Part shown: positions 8,401 to 15,918 of the stretch, piece after piece | How the letters are laid out: each line of letters starts with the position of its first letter | How positions within the stretch are numbered: position 1 is the stretch's first letter | DNA from: an uncultured Bacteroidales bacterium | GTDB lineage: Bacteria > Bacteroidota > Bacteroidia > Bacteroidales > P3 | Direction of reading: 5' to 3' | Length of the DNA: 43,840 bases | Assembly: GCA_900316055.1 (NCBI GenBank) | Contig: ONBK01000021.1 | Location: 1 to 43,840, forward strand | Position numbers and translations under genes: made by a program | Notes under the pieces: model-generated | Told to the model about the DNA's origin: nothing | The model's input: the letters and a program-made list of their open reading frames with translations, nothing else | Databases searched by the model: none

Positions 8401-8860
8401 GATACATGGCAGATTTTACGGCACCGAATTTGATGATGGTGCGTCGTTCGTGCCAGGCAGTGGGGAGGGTGAAGTCTCGCGAATAGACACCCACGGGGTT
8501 GTAGTCGGTAGGGACGTAGGGCGGGTTTGCCTTTGGCACGTCGGCTCCCTGACGGTCGCCGACGGGGAACTCGTTTTTCATATTGACATACACGGGGACA
8601 CCGAAGCCTTGCAATTCAATGTTTCCAGGTACGCGGATGCTGTCCCAATGTGAGGGGTTGAGGGTGGATTGTGCGGGAGTATCGAAATAGGCGAAAGCCC
8701 AGGTGCCATTGAGATTTATGCGCCAACGGTCGCCGTCGGGGAAGATGCGGTCGTGGGGTTGGATCTTGTTGAGACGGTAGGTATCGAGGCTGTTCCAGTA
8801 TTGGCAGTGGCCGGTGAAAGAGAGAACCAATAACAGCAGCAGAGAAAAGAGTCGTTTCAT
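5471..8860 (-). CDS. exported GH2 beta-galactosidase
   Basis: The 1129-residue enzyme has a signal peptide (FSLLLLLVLSFTGHCQ), so it probably acts in the periplasm. Domain order is LacZ-like: sugar-binding jelly roll (about 35-210, YEDSKTPAEWDITKYL), Ig-like domain, TIM barrel (about 325-600), Bgal_small_N (about 640-960), then a C-terminal galactose-binding-like beta domain. The acid/base is E451 in WSLGNECGNG and the nucleophile is E515 in MAEYCHAMGNS, both intact. The barrel carries a foreign stretch (residues 557-579) between WDWVDQAFL and WWAAGGDLG, encoded by an inverted pair of heptamer arms. The ATG at 8860 overlaps the glycosyltransferase stop as ATGA. A GTG at 8875 lies within the upstream repeat and is not preferred. 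It probably releases terminal beta-galactose from glycans. Confidence 0.9.
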   Translation of the reverse strand: MKRLFSLLLLLVLSFTGHCQYWNSLDTYRLNKIQPHDRIFPDGDRWRINLNGTWAFAYFDTPAQSTLNPSHWDSIRVPGNIELQGFGVPVYVNMKNEFPVGDRQGADVPKANPPYVPTDYNPVGVYSRDFTLPTAWHERRTIIKFGAVKSAMYLYINGREVGYSEDSKTPAEWDITKYLHEGRNSLKVKVLRWCDGSYLECQDMWRMSGITRDVELYSVPKTYITDIKVIADLDTNDWSTGLLDVIVDLSREISGGRVEVAFGGRLLRHPLKNNDWFAGFQLRYPSIQPWSDSIPELYDLTIRLFDAAGHETESITKKIGFRHLDILNGQLRLNGKPMEIRGVNRHEHSMYGGHYITPDEMREDIHLMKEMGINAVRTSHYPNDELWYDLCDSAGIYVWDEANVESHAQGYGEGSLVKKPEWLNPILDRIYNMYKRDRNHPCVIAWSLGNECGNGYCMEEAYRFLKGKDNTRPVVYERAELDGNTDIVSIMYPSVDFLSQYARNRYNKRPYIMAEYCHAMGNSMGGLKDYWDTIDKYPQLQGGFIWDWVDQAFLMEGERLKVKGETDDDSHPSPLSSHLWWAAGGDLGELPGLKDDDAFCANGILAADRTPHPHADEVEAVYTRGRHNVVVGMVLQDYLHPKLEYDINISQNKRDITLSNDRFSLTIGTADGIITSYRSNGRELLATPLRWNFWRPPTENDLADPLGARAWQGLDQLQATVLSLTLNERREEGIAEVQMALRLATPDGITMHMKQILEVNSLGQMQLSYQVVPGRHFHTLPKLGLQFGLDTSFSTCAFHGNIYESYPDRRTATRFAPWHKLLADLAAPQYVVPQEQGNREAYYLYLSGTDNHLAIIAPDYIAAPLNFSVRRWRDSTLTRARRWRDVGEPDPYYTVSIDHRVAPLGTATCGPGVAERYTISGNRTYTYAFIFDPVSPSYLGATPFQAFRIHPDIISSVVEMPVDEDRLLYIDNLKCTKYASEKYNEGDLRVLKDGHYGVSGDYNRGWIGFEGEDTVEITLSLMALSTLDEIAVGACHSPGDWVVKPLDIQASWSPNGHTWGPWQSLNLQNPPVDLYGDSRRLYYTLQPRKATNIGFVRLRFICRPTLPIWHPYSGQKSWLMLDEIEVKEK
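7126..7192. repeat. inverted pair of heptamer elements inside the GH2 gene
   Basis: Arm A (7126-7153) is ggtgaga, ggagaga, ggtgaag, ggtgaga. An 11-base spacer follows. Arm B (7165-7192) is tttcacc, tttcacc, tttaacc, tttcacc, the reverse complement of the same motif. Each arm is exactly 28 bases. The gene stays in frame through it. Related enzymes have only a short turn between the WVDQ and W.AYGGDFG motifs here. Confidence 0.88.
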
Positions 8861-9762
8861 ATTTCTACTTTCCACTTTCCGCTTTCCACTTTTTCTATAG
8901 GTCCAAATTGTTTGCCAGTGAGGAGCGAGAGGATGGCTTTCACACGGCTGCGGAAACGGTTGCGCTTCAAAGCACCTTCATCTATCGTCAGCGGCTCGGC
9001 GATATCGTGCTGCAGGTGTGTCAGCAGACGCAGTGTCGAGTTGGTCATGCCCCATTTCAGCAGGAACTGCATGCTGCCGTCGTTCTTTTTCACACGGCCG
9101 GTACTGCGTGTCTCGAAATGGTAGACACGGCTGGCCGAGAGACCCTTGAAATGGCGCACTCCCACCATCCAAAGCTTTGCGGTGAGGTCGGGGTCGCTGT
9201 ACATCCCGGGGGTGTATTCGATGCTGTAGCCGCCGATGAGGTCCCAAAGGTCGCGGTGCAGCAGGTTGGGAGGCCAGGTGGCTCCATGCCAGTCAGGAGC
9301 CGCGAGGTTCTTGTATTCGCGCAGCAAACGCTCCTCATCGAAGGTCTCGAGACTGTCGCCATAGTTGGCGATGATGCCCACATCCTCGGGTTTGTAGGGG
9401 TGTATCATGGTAGAGGAGAGGAAGAAGCGGTTGTCGGGCAACGAGGCCACCTCGTCGGCCAGCGCAGTGTCCCAGCCGGGGAGAAGGTACATGTCGTCGT
9501 TGAGGTAGAGGATATAGTCGGTCTTTACCTTGGTGCGCATCATATTACAGGCCAGACAGACACCTACATTCTGCTCGGTATAGGTGTAGTCAAAGCCTTG
9601 CTCGCACACCCATTCCAACGTGCCATCAGAGCCGTCGTTGACATGGATGATGATTTGATGGTCGGCAGTAGAGTTCTTACGGATGCTCTCGATGCAGAGT
9701 TTCAAGAACGGCAGGTTGTTCCAGGTAGGTATGATGATGGAGAAGCGAATGTTTGATTGCAT
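8857..9762 (-). CDS. GT2-family glycosyltransferase
   Basis: The 301-residue protein has a GT-A fold signature: FSIIIPTWNNLPFLKLCIESI at the N-terminus, VNDGSDGT, then the metal/nucleotide-sugar motif NDD in YLNDDMYLLPGWD near residue 95. It transfers a sugar from a nucleotide donor, probably to a surface glycan or lipid. Donor and acceptor cannot be told. The final ten residues (VESGKWKVEI) come from a 28-nt heptamer element and are unlikely to be part of the ancestral fold. The stop overlaps the GH2 start (ATGA), suggesting translational coupling. Divergent from rsgA across a shared promoter region. Confidence 0.82.
   Translation of the reverse strand: MQSNIRFSIIIPTWNNLPFLKLCIESIRKNSTADHQIIIHVNDGSDGTLEWVCEQGFDYTYTEQNVGVCLACNMMRTKVKTDYILYLNDDMYLLPGWDTALADEVASLPDNRFFLSSTMIHPYKPEDVGIIANYGDSLETFDEERLLREYKNLAAPDWHGATWPPNLLHRDLWDLIGGYSIEYTPGMYSDPDLTAKLWMVGVRHFKGLSASRVYHFETRSTGRVKKNDGSMQFLLKWGMTNSTLRLLTHLQHDIAEPLTIDEGALKRNRFRSRVKAILSLLTGKQFGPIEKVESGKWKVEI
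8862..8889. repeat. heptamer element, 4 x 7 bp (gtggaaa) at GT/GH2 junction
   Basis: On the plus strand: tttctac, tttccac, tttccgc, tttccac, exactly 28 bases. It encodes the last ten glycosyltransferase residues and is the leader of the GH2 gene, ending two bases before its ATG. Same motif as the arms at 10579 and 21389. Confidence 0.85.
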
Positions 9763-9778
9763 GAATTGATTTTAAAAA

Positions 9779-9829
9779 TGCAAAAATACGAAAAAAAACG
9801 CAATTTGATATTTTTTTTGTATTTTTGCA
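9779..9829. promoter_or_regulatory. divergent promoter region with near-palindromic arms
   Basis: Two -7 boxes face away from each other: minus-strand TATTTTTG at 9781-9788 (glycosyltransferase) and plus-strand TATTTTTG at 9820-9827 (rsgA). The flanks form an imperfect inverted repeat, TGCAAAAATAC-g-A8 against T8-GTATTTTTGCA. Neither has a clear -33 TTTG. The rsgA ATG at 9838 is only 10 bases past its box, so its leader would be a few bases long. Confidence 0.55.
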
Positions 9830-9837
9830 TCTTGAAA

Positions 9838-10902
9838 ATGAAGGAAGGACTGGTCATAAGAACTACTGGCAGCTGGTATCGGGTAATGGTTATAGGTTAT
9901 GGGTTATGGGTTATGGACGATTGCGCAGGACAACCGCGGCAGCCCTCTATAACCAATAACCCCTCACCCATAACCTTTTTCGACTGTCGGTTGCGTGGCA
10001 ATTATCGTTTGCGTGGTAACAAGCAGACGAATCCTGTGGCTGTAGGTGACCACGTCTTCTTCGAAGTGCAGGACGACGGTACGGGGGTTATCCACGATGT
10101 GGCCGACCGTAAGAACTATATCGTCCGACGTGCCACCAAGCTCAGCAAGCAGACGCATGTCATCGCCGCCAATATTGACCTTCTTTGCATCGTTGCCACC
10201 CTTGGGCTTCCACGTACCTCCACGGGCTTTATTGATAGGCTCTTGGTCACTGCCGAGGCCTATCATATCCCTGCCTGTATTCTCTTCAACAAAGTGGACC
10301 TCTACGATGACGAACTCTGGGAGATACACAATGAAATCAAAGGAATATACACAGCTGCCGGCTATCCCGTCTATGAGGTATCGGCACTTGAGGGCACTGG
10401 ACTCGACGAGGTGAAACAGCTTATTGCTGGCAAGACCGTCCTCTTCAGTGGTCATTCTGGTGTAGGCAAGAGTGCTCTTCTTAACGCCCTTGCTCCTGGA
10501 CTCGACCTCAAGGTGGGCGACATCTCCGACTGGAGCCTCAAAGGCCGTCACACCACCACCTTCGCTGAAATTTTCCCAGTGGAAAGTGGAAAGTGGAAAG
10601 TGGAAAGCGATGCTGCCGCACCCGGAAATCTTTCCTCTTTCCACTTTCCGTTTTACACTTATCTTATCGATACTCCCGGCATCAAGGAGTTCGGTATGGT
10701 GAACTTCAATGCGCAGGAGCTATCGCATTTCTTCCCTGAGATGCGGGCGCTCATCCCCAACTGCCACTTTGCCAACTGCACCCACCGTCACGAGCCGGGG
10801 TGTGCAGTAAAAGAGGCCCTCGATGAGGGCCTCCTAAGCACTGAGCGTTACAAAAACTATCTCGGAATTCTTGAAGACGTTGACGACTACCAGCGTCCGT
10901 AA
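9838..10902 (+). CDS. rsgA: ribosome small-subunit GTPase RsgA
   Basis: RsgA is the circularly permuted GTPase that checks late 30S assembly. The 354-residue protein shows the OB-fold N-terminus (MKEGLVIRTTGSWY), NKVD (G4), the P-loop GHSGVGKS (about 205-212), HTTTF (switch I), DTPGIKEFG (G3) and a zinc knuckle CHFANCTHRHEPGC. It is about 45-50 residues longer than usual. The excess is two repeat-derived inserts: residues 18-46 in the first OB-fold turn and 248-274 between HTTTFAEIFP and YLIDTPG. Both keep frame. The ATG at 9838 begins the conserved N-terminus; an upstream ATG at 9757 precedes the predicted promoter. The 3' end overlaps the convergent nitroreductase gene by 16 bases. Confidence 0.93.
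   Translation: MKEGLVIRTTGSWYRVMVIGYGLWVMDDCAGQPRQPSITNNPSPITFFDCRLRGNYRLRGNKQTNPVAVGDHVFFEVQDDGTGVIHDVADRKNYIVRRATKLSKQTHVIAANIDLLCIVATLGLPRTSTGFIDRLLVTAEAYHIPACILFNKVDLYDDELWEIHNEIKGIYTAAGYPVYEVSALEGTGLDEVKQLIAGKTVLFSGHSGVGKSALLNALAPGLDLKVGDISDWSLKGRHTTTFAEIFPVESGKWKVESDAAAPGNLSSFHFPFYTYLIDTPGIKEFGMVNFNAQELSHFFPEMRALIPNCHFANCTHRHEPGCAVKEALDEGLLSTERYKNYLGILEDVDDYQRP
9889..9975. repeat. inverted pair of heptamer elements, first insert in rsgA
   Basis: Arm A (9889-9916) is gttatag then three gttatgg. The spacer 9917-9947 is GC-richer. Arm B (9948-9975) is tataacc, aataacc, cctcacc, cataacc. Both arms are exactly 28 bases and complementary in motif. The whole cassette is 87 bases, 29 codons in frame. 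A degenerate fifth unit (ggtaatg) precedes arm A. Confidence 0.9.
10579..10658. repeat. inverted pair of heptamer elements, second insert in rsgA
   Basis: Arm A (10579-10606) is four perfect gtggaaa units. The spacer 10607-10630 is 24 bases. Arm B (10631-10658) is tttcctc, tttccac, tttccgt and a degenerate tttacac. It lies between the switch I and DTPG motifs of RsgA, where relatives have only a few residues. Confidence 0.88.
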
Positions 10903-11519
10903 TGGATTCGGGCGGGAGCCCATTTGTCCTTGGGTTGGGTAGAGCCGTCGTGGTATCCGATGGGTACCACAGCGTAAGGCACCACTTCGGCGGGGAGGCC
11001 AAGGGCTTTCTTCACAGGGGCCATAGTTTCCGGGAAGGGATAGCAGGCGGTCCAGCAGGCACCGAGACCATGGGCTTCGACGGCCAGCAGGAGGTTCTCG
11101 GTGGCGGCAGCGATGTCGTCACGCCACATGGGGTTGGGACGCGTCACAGCAGGCCCGTCTGGATTTTCGCGCGTGGGACGAGTGACGGTGGTGTCGGCAC
11201 AGACCACGACGACGGCACCGCTTTCCATAAATTTCTTCATGTTACCGTTGCCAGCAAAGATGCTGTCATATTGGCTCTTGTCGGTGAGGACGACGAAGCT
11301 CCAGGGGCGGATGTCCATGCCTGTGGGGGCGGACATGGCGGCACGGAGGATGTTCTGCATCACCGTGTCGGGGATGGCCTCGCCGTTGTAGGAGCGTACA
11401 CTCTTACGGTTGAGAATGTTCTGCATCACTACGTCGGCAGTGTTGGCAGGTTCTTGTTTTTCGTTGCAGCAGGCGGCGAAGAGCATCGTCACTGCCATCA
11501 TCAATAATGTCTTTTTCAT
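10887..11519 (-). CDS. nitroreductase-family lipoprotein
   Basis: The 210-residue protein begins with a lipoprotein signal (MLFAAC; Cys about residue 17), so it should be membrane-anchored outside the cytoplasm, unusual for a flavin enzyme. The rest is a nitroreductase fold: NRKSVRSYNGEAIP, AAMSAPTGMDIRPWSFVV and the C-terminal YAVVPIGY. These bind FMN in known members. Substrate unknown. It follows the NamZ gene by one base, so the two are surely co-transcribed. Convergent overlap with rsgA. Confidence 0.8.
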   Translation of the reverse strand: MKKTLLMMAVTMLFAACCNEKQEPANTADVVMQNILNRKSVRSYNGEAIPDTVMQNILRAAMSAPTGMDIRPWSFVVLTDKSQYDSIFAGNGNMKKFMESGAVVVVCADTTVTRPTRENPDGPAVTRPNPMWRDDIAAATENLLLAVEAHGLGACWTACYPFPETMAPVKKALGLPAEVVPYAVVPIGYHDGSTQPKDKWAPARIHYGRW

Positions 11520-11520
11520 A

Positions 11521-12687
11521 TCAATAGATTAAATATTTTTCTCTGGTTTTCTTGAATTCGTCGAGAGCGGGCTGCCAGGTGGCGCGGATTTTTTCCTCGC
11601 TCCAGCCTTTTTCTATCTGCCTGCGGAGGTCGCCGTTGCCGGCCAGTTTATCGAAGAAATTGTTCTTGAGGAAGAACTTGCCTTTGGGAACGCGACGATA
11701 CATCTCCATCAAATATTTGAGGCTGAAGGCTGCAGGTGCCTGCTCCTGACGTAGATCGAGTTTTATTTTCTTGAATGTCACAATTTCGAATGGCCAGTCG
11801 GTGCCGCGACCGACACCACAGTTGGTGCCCTCGAAGAGGCAGAGCGAAGGGTAGAGGGCGATGGCGTGGGCGTTGCGCAGGTTGGGCGACGGCGGCACGG
11901 GCAGTTCGTAGCCTACGCTGTCTCGTTTGTAGCCTTGCAGGGGAACGACGGCGAGGTTACACTTGATGCCTCCAGCCAGCCAACCTTCGCCATTGATCAT
12001 CTCGGCATACTCACCGATGGTCATGCCGTAAACGATGGGCACGGGGTGCATGCCGACGAAAGAACGATAGTGCGCGGTGTCGAGGACGGGACCGTCGACA
12101 TAGTGACCGTTAGGGTTAGGTCGGTCGAGGACGATGAGTGGGATGTCGTTTTCGGCGCAAGCCTCCATCACATAATGCAGCGTGGAGATATAAGTATAGA
12201 AGCGACATCCGACGTCCTGCAGGTCGAAGATAACGACATCAACGTCTTTCATCTGTTCGGGCGAGGGCTTCTTGTTCTTGCCATAAAGACTTATTATCGG
12301 CAGACCTGTCTTGGTGTCGACGCTGTTGTCGACATGAGCCCCGGCCGCTGCGGTGCCACGGAAGCCGTGCTCGGGACAGAAGATCTTGGCTACGTTCGCA
12401 CCAGCTTGAATCAGGGTGTCTACCAGATGGGTATTACCCACAATGGAAGTTTGGTTTGCCACCACTGCCGTGCGTCCCTGATAACCGTCCTCACGGAGCA
12501 ACATAGAGGGAAACACTTCGTGGTTCCATAAGTTCTCGGCGCCTGTGGCAAAAGTGGAGTCTCTCGAGATGGGAATATGACCCAAATCCTCGTCCTCCCA
12601 TTCGATGTTGTTTTGGGCATGACATGAGACAAGCGGTTGCGATAACATCACAACACACAAGACGATGCTATGAAGCAACCGTTTCAT
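11521..12687 (-). CDS. namZ: DUF1343 exo-beta-N-acetylmuramidase NamZ
   Basis: The 388-residue exported protein (signal peptide ending near SCHAQ) belongs to the DUF1343/YbbC family, whose characterised members (GH171, NamZ) release N-acetylmuramic acid from the non-reducing ends of peptidoglycan chains. Visible motifs are VANQTSIV, the EHGFRG motif holding the proposed catalytic Glu, FDLQDVGCRFYTYISTL, LDRPNPNG and FEGTNCGVGRGTDWPFE. Length is normal. It lies 3 bases after dut and 1 base before the nitroreductase gene. Role inferred: peptidoglycan turnover and MurNAc salvage. Confidence 0.87.
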   Translation of the reverse strand: MKRLLHSIVLCVVMLSQPLVSCHAQNNIEWEDEDLGHIPISRDSTFATGAENLWNHEVFPSMLLREDGYQGRTAVVANQTSIVGNTHLVDTLIQAGANVAKIFCPEHGFRGTAAAGAHVDNSVDTKTGLPIISLYGKNKKPSPEQMKDVDVVIFDLQDVGCRFYTYISTLHYVMEACAENDIPLIVLDRPNPNGHYVDGPVLDTAHYRSFVGMHPVPIVYGMTIGEYAEMINGEGWLAGGIKCNLAVVPLQGYKRDSVGYELPVPPSPNLRNAHAIALYPSLCLFEGTNCGVGRGTDWPFEIVTFKKIKLDLRQEQAPAAFSLKYLMEMYRRVPKGKFFLKNNFFDKLAGNGDLRRQIEKGWSEEKIRATWQPALDEFKKTREKYLIY

Positions 12688-12690
12688 TAT

Positions 12691-13128
<438 letters not shown>

Positions 13129-13139
13129 AGATAGTGGTT

Positions 13140-13166
13140 CTAGTTATACTAGTTGAACTAGTTATT
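13140..13166. repeat. 9-bp tandem repeat, three copies (ctagttata)
   Basis: ctagttata, ctagttgaa, ctagttatt fill 27 bases between dut and clpP, and the last unit includes the clpP stop codon. Length and placement resemble the 28-nt heptamer family, but the period is 9. It may be a related element or independent. Confidence 0.6.
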
Positions 13167-13824
13167 TCTTCGTCAGTACCTCGTCAATCATGCCGTAGGC
13201 GAGGGCTTCTTCGGCGGTGAACCAGTGGTCGCGGTCGGAGTCTTTCTCCACCTGCTCGAAGGGCTGGCCGCTGTGCTTGGCAATAATTTCATAGAGTTCC
13301 TTCTTGAGCTTGAGGATTTCGCGGACGGTGATCTCCATGTCGGTGGCCTGACCGTCGGCACCGCCCATGGGCTGGTGAATCATCACGCGGGCATGCGGCA
13401 GGGCGCAACGGCGACCTTTCTCGCCGGCGCAGAGCAGCACGCTGGCCATCGAGGCGGCGAGACCGGTGCAGATGGTGGAGACTTTGGGTTGGATGTACTG
13501 CATGGTGTCGTAGATGCCCAATCCGGCGTAGACGGAGCCTCCCGGTGAGTTGAGGTAGATCTGGATGTCCTTCTCGGGATCCACGCTCTCGAGGAAGAGC
13601 AGCTGAGCTTGGATGACGTTGGCGGTGTAGTCGTCGATGGCGGTGCCGAGGAAGATGATGCGGTCCATCATCAAGCGGCTGAAGACGTCCATCTGGGCGA
13701 CGTTCAACTGGCGCTCCTCGACGATATAGGGGGTTAGCGAATTATTAATGGCCGAAGTATATTTGGCGTAAGTGGTGCTGCTGATACCACGATGCTTGGT
13801 GGCGTATTTCTCAAATTCTGTCAT
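13162..13824 (-). CDS. clpP: ATP-dependent Clp protease proteolytic subunit ClpP
   Basis: ClpP forms the 14-mer serine protease chamber used with ClpX and other unfoldases. The 220-residue protein has the catalytic Ser in GLAASMAS and His in ARVMIHQP. An acidic third residue lies in the following DSDRDHWFTAEEALAYGMID region. Also clear are IFLGTAIDD, YLNSPGGSVYAG and the TLMD-like MMDRIIFL segment. An extended N-terminus of about 35 residues is usual in Bacteroidales. clpX is not adjacent; the next upstream genes are an AT-rich insert. Confidence 0.95.
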   Translation of the reverse strand: MTEFEKYATKHRGISSTTYAKYTSAINNSLTPYIVEERQLNVAQMDVFSRLMMDRIIFLGTAIDDYTANVIQAQLLFLESVDPEKDIQIYLNSPGGSVYAGLGIYDTMQYIQPKVSTICTGLAASMASVLLCAGEKGRRCALPHARVMIHQPMGGADGQATDMEITVREILKLKKELYEIIAKHSGQPFEQVEKDSDRDHWFTAEEALAYGMIDEVLTKK

Positions 13825-13885
13825 ATCTATGGTTGTTTTATTGTTTGCTATAATTGTTTAAGAAATTAAGGTTTATTGAATTTAT

Positions 13886-15238
13886 TTACTCGAATTCTTG
13901 TAAACTTTTAATATATGCTTTGTGTTTTAGTTCTTCTGCCTTTTCAAGTCTTTCTTTCCACTCGTCTATTAGTTTCGTATTGTCTGTACAATTTGCTAAT
14001 GCTAATTTTATAACACGAATTTCGTCATCATACATCTTGTATTTTCTATAAATAATCATCAGTCGGGCATAAGCATCTTTATTACGCTTATCTCTATATG
14101 CAATGGCCTCATATAAATCTAAAGCGTAACTATAGTTTCCTGTCTGATTGCCTGACTCCTCTGCTCGTTTTGCCTCCTCAAAACTGCTTGTGCAGTTAGT
14201 ATTGATACTTTCGGGATTCATATGAGATGGCAATGAAGGTTCAACACACCTCCAGTTCAATGCATTCACCTTTGGGTGACGTTCTTTAATCTTTCTTTTC
14301 AATTTAGATATTTGCTTGCTATTCCACCCTTGCTCCCAGTTCTGTTTAGGTCTCTCAATATAATAGTTTAATTCTCCGATGCTCTTTTCAATAAAGTACT
14401 TGACTTTGTAAGAAGCATTATCCCTATTGCATTTTATATCAGTATTGAATATGATTCTTTCAAGTGTTTTAAATAGATTGTTGTCATCTCCAGTTTCTCT
14501 GTAAATTTTTTTGAGCAATTTGTAACAATCTATTTGAGCATCATTGAACGCTTCAAGGTAATTACTGATATTCTTTCTTATAGGTTTTCGATCCAATATT
14601 TCACAAAGAGTGAGTATTGCATGGTCTAAAAAAGCAATCTTTTGTTCTTCTGAAATGGGGAATTCTAAGACAAAGAAATGACATTGTCTAAGCGTTTTTT
14701 TTAGTTCTTTTCTTGCAGTAGATAAATCTATTTTTGTTTTCTCAACAATATCATGTAAAATGATTTCACAAAGAATATCTTCATCTTGTTTCTTGTCCCT
14801 TTTGAATTCCGGGAATAAGTAATCCATCGCAATAGATGTAATAACCCCTTTCGATGCCAAATAGAATATTCTGGCCTCGTCATATTTGATACGCATTGCT
14901 GCAATATCATTGCTGCACAGTTGTTCTATTCTTTCTTTTTCTTCTTTTGCCTTTTGGTCTTTGAGTAGTTTTCCCCATTTTTCTTCATTTACCATGATGG
15001 CGGCAACGCCTCGTTTGATGGGGTAAACATATTGCCAGATACCATCAAAGGTCTTAACCTCTTTGGGAAAGACTTGTAGACGAGCCTTTTCGTCAGCAAA
15101 TAAGAATCCTGCAAATGTCTTCATAATGAAATCAGACATTTCCTTTGCCTTCATCTCAACGATAATACAACCATCAGGAATATTGATGATTTTCTGTACC
15201 TTTGTTTCTGGATCCGTTGATATGAACGAATTTGCCAT
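13886..15238 (-). CDS. uncharacterised 450-residue protein, AT-rich insert
   Basis: I do not recognise this protein. It has no signal peptide or membrane segments. The N-terminus (IPDGCIIVEMKAKEMSDF...) is followed by a charged helical middle (KAKEEKERIEQL) and a helical C-terminal half. The C-terminal half has a TPR-like stretch around 375-425 (YALDLYEAIAYRDKRNKDAYARLMIIYRKY). Base composition is much more A/T-rich than the flanking clpP and trmD, and Lys/Ile/Asn are over-represented, which suggests acquisition. It lies 47 bases downstream of the ORF6N gene on the same strand, so the pair is probably one unit. Function unknown. Confidence 0.7.
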   Translation of the reverse strand: MANSFISTDPETKVQKIINIPDGCIIVEMKAKEMSDFIMKTFAGFLFADEKARLQVFPKEVKTFDGIWQYVYPIKRGVAAIMVNEEKWGKLLKDQKAKEEKERIEQLCSNDIAAMRIKYDEARIFYLASKGVITSIAMDYLFPEFKRDKKQDEDILCEIILHDIVEKTKIDLSTARKELKKTLRQCHFFVLEFPISEEQKIAFLDHAILTLCEILDRKPIRKNISNYLEAFNDAQIDCYKLLKKIYRETGDDNNLFKTLERIIFNTDIKCNRDNASYKVKYFIEKSIGELNYYIERPKQNWEQGWNSKQISKLKRKIKERHPKVNALNWRCVEPSLPSHMNPESINTNCTSSFEEAKRAEESGNQTGNYSYALDLYEAIAYRDKRNKDAYARLMIIYRKYKMYDDEIRVIKLALANCTDNTKLIDEWKERLEKAEELKHKAYIKSLQEFE

Positions 15239-15285
15239 AATCCTTTATTTCTGCAGATTCCTATTTCCCGACTCTTCTTGTACGG

Positions 15286-15855
15286 TCATTTGTTATCACT
15301 TTTTCTCACTCTTTTTACTGTATGTTTGATTTTGCCAATTAGGAAGTTGATTTCAAGGGATGATTCCGTTTCGGAGGTTTCGAGGTCGGGCATCACGATG
15401 TCGGTCAATACCTCTCCAAAGTGTTGCATCTTTTTCTCCTGCACCGCCTTGTCGCTCTCCTTGTGCAACTCCACCAACTCACGCTTCAATTCACGCACTT
15501 TGGCAAAGGTCTCGATGATGGCAAATGTGGCTTCTGTCGCTTTCTCACTCTTCAAAATTGTCGCCAGCATATAAAGTCCTTTCTCGGTAAAGACTTTAGT
15601 CGCTGATCTACTTTTATTTGACACGTTTGTGGTCGAAATTTTCGACCGCAAACTGCGTAACTCACTCTTTGTGAGCTCAAACATGTAATCAATAGGGAAC
15701 TTGTCGGGATTGTTTCTTACTGCCTCATTGACACGACGGGTCTCTACACAAAATAACTCCGCGACATCTGCGTCGGCAATAACATCCTGTTTGCGTATGG
15801 TTGCAATCTTGTTTTCAACCTCTATGTAAGGAATTAGTGCATTTAAATTGTCCAT
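15286..15855 (-). CDS. ORF6N-domain DNA-binding protein
   Basis: The 189-residue protein carries an ORF6N/KilA-N-type domain: VIADADVAELFCVETRRVN, NPDKFPIDYMFELTKSEL, then LRSKIST and VFTEKGLYMLATIL. Such proteins are common in phages and mobile regions of Bacteroidetes and are thought to bind DNA, but targets are mostly unknown. The C-terminal third is a charged coiled-coil-like helix. The ATG at 15855 starts the conserved part. A TTG at 15900 would add 15 residues encoded by a near-copy of the gene's own LRSKIST region and is less likely. AT-rich like its partner; inserted next to trmD. Confidence 0.8.
   Translation of the reverse strand: MDNLNALIPYIEVENKIATIRKQDVIADADVAELFCVETRRVNEAVRNNPDKFPIDYMFELTKSELRSLRSKISTTNVSNKSRSATKVFTEKGLYMLATILKSEKATEATFAIIETFAKVRELKRELVELHKESDKAVQEKKMQHFGEVLTDIVMPDLETSETESSLEINFLIGKIKHTVKRVRKSDNK
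15625..15651. repeat. palindromic segment inside the ORF6N gene
   Basis: GGTCGAAA-T-TTTCGACC (15631-15647) is a perfect 8-bp palindrome, extended by TTTG/CAAA with one mismatch. Read on the minus strand, this 27-base stretch matches 22 of 27 positions of 15874-15900, just upstream of the same gene. Confidence 0.6.
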
Positions 15856-15873
15856 TTTGTTCCCTTTTTGTGA

Positions 15874-15900
15874 TTTTGCGGTCGATATTTTTGATCGCAA
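15874..15900. repeat. upstream near-copy of the ORF6N internal palindrome, possible operator
   Basis: This 27-base stretch matches the intragenic segment 15625-15651 at 22 of 27 positions, in the same orientation. It lies 18 bases before the ORF6N ATG, with outer arms TTTTGCG/CGCAAAA. It could be an autoregulatory site or the scar of a partial duplication. Confidence 0.4.
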
Positions 15901-15918
15901 AATGCATAATGTGCTGTA

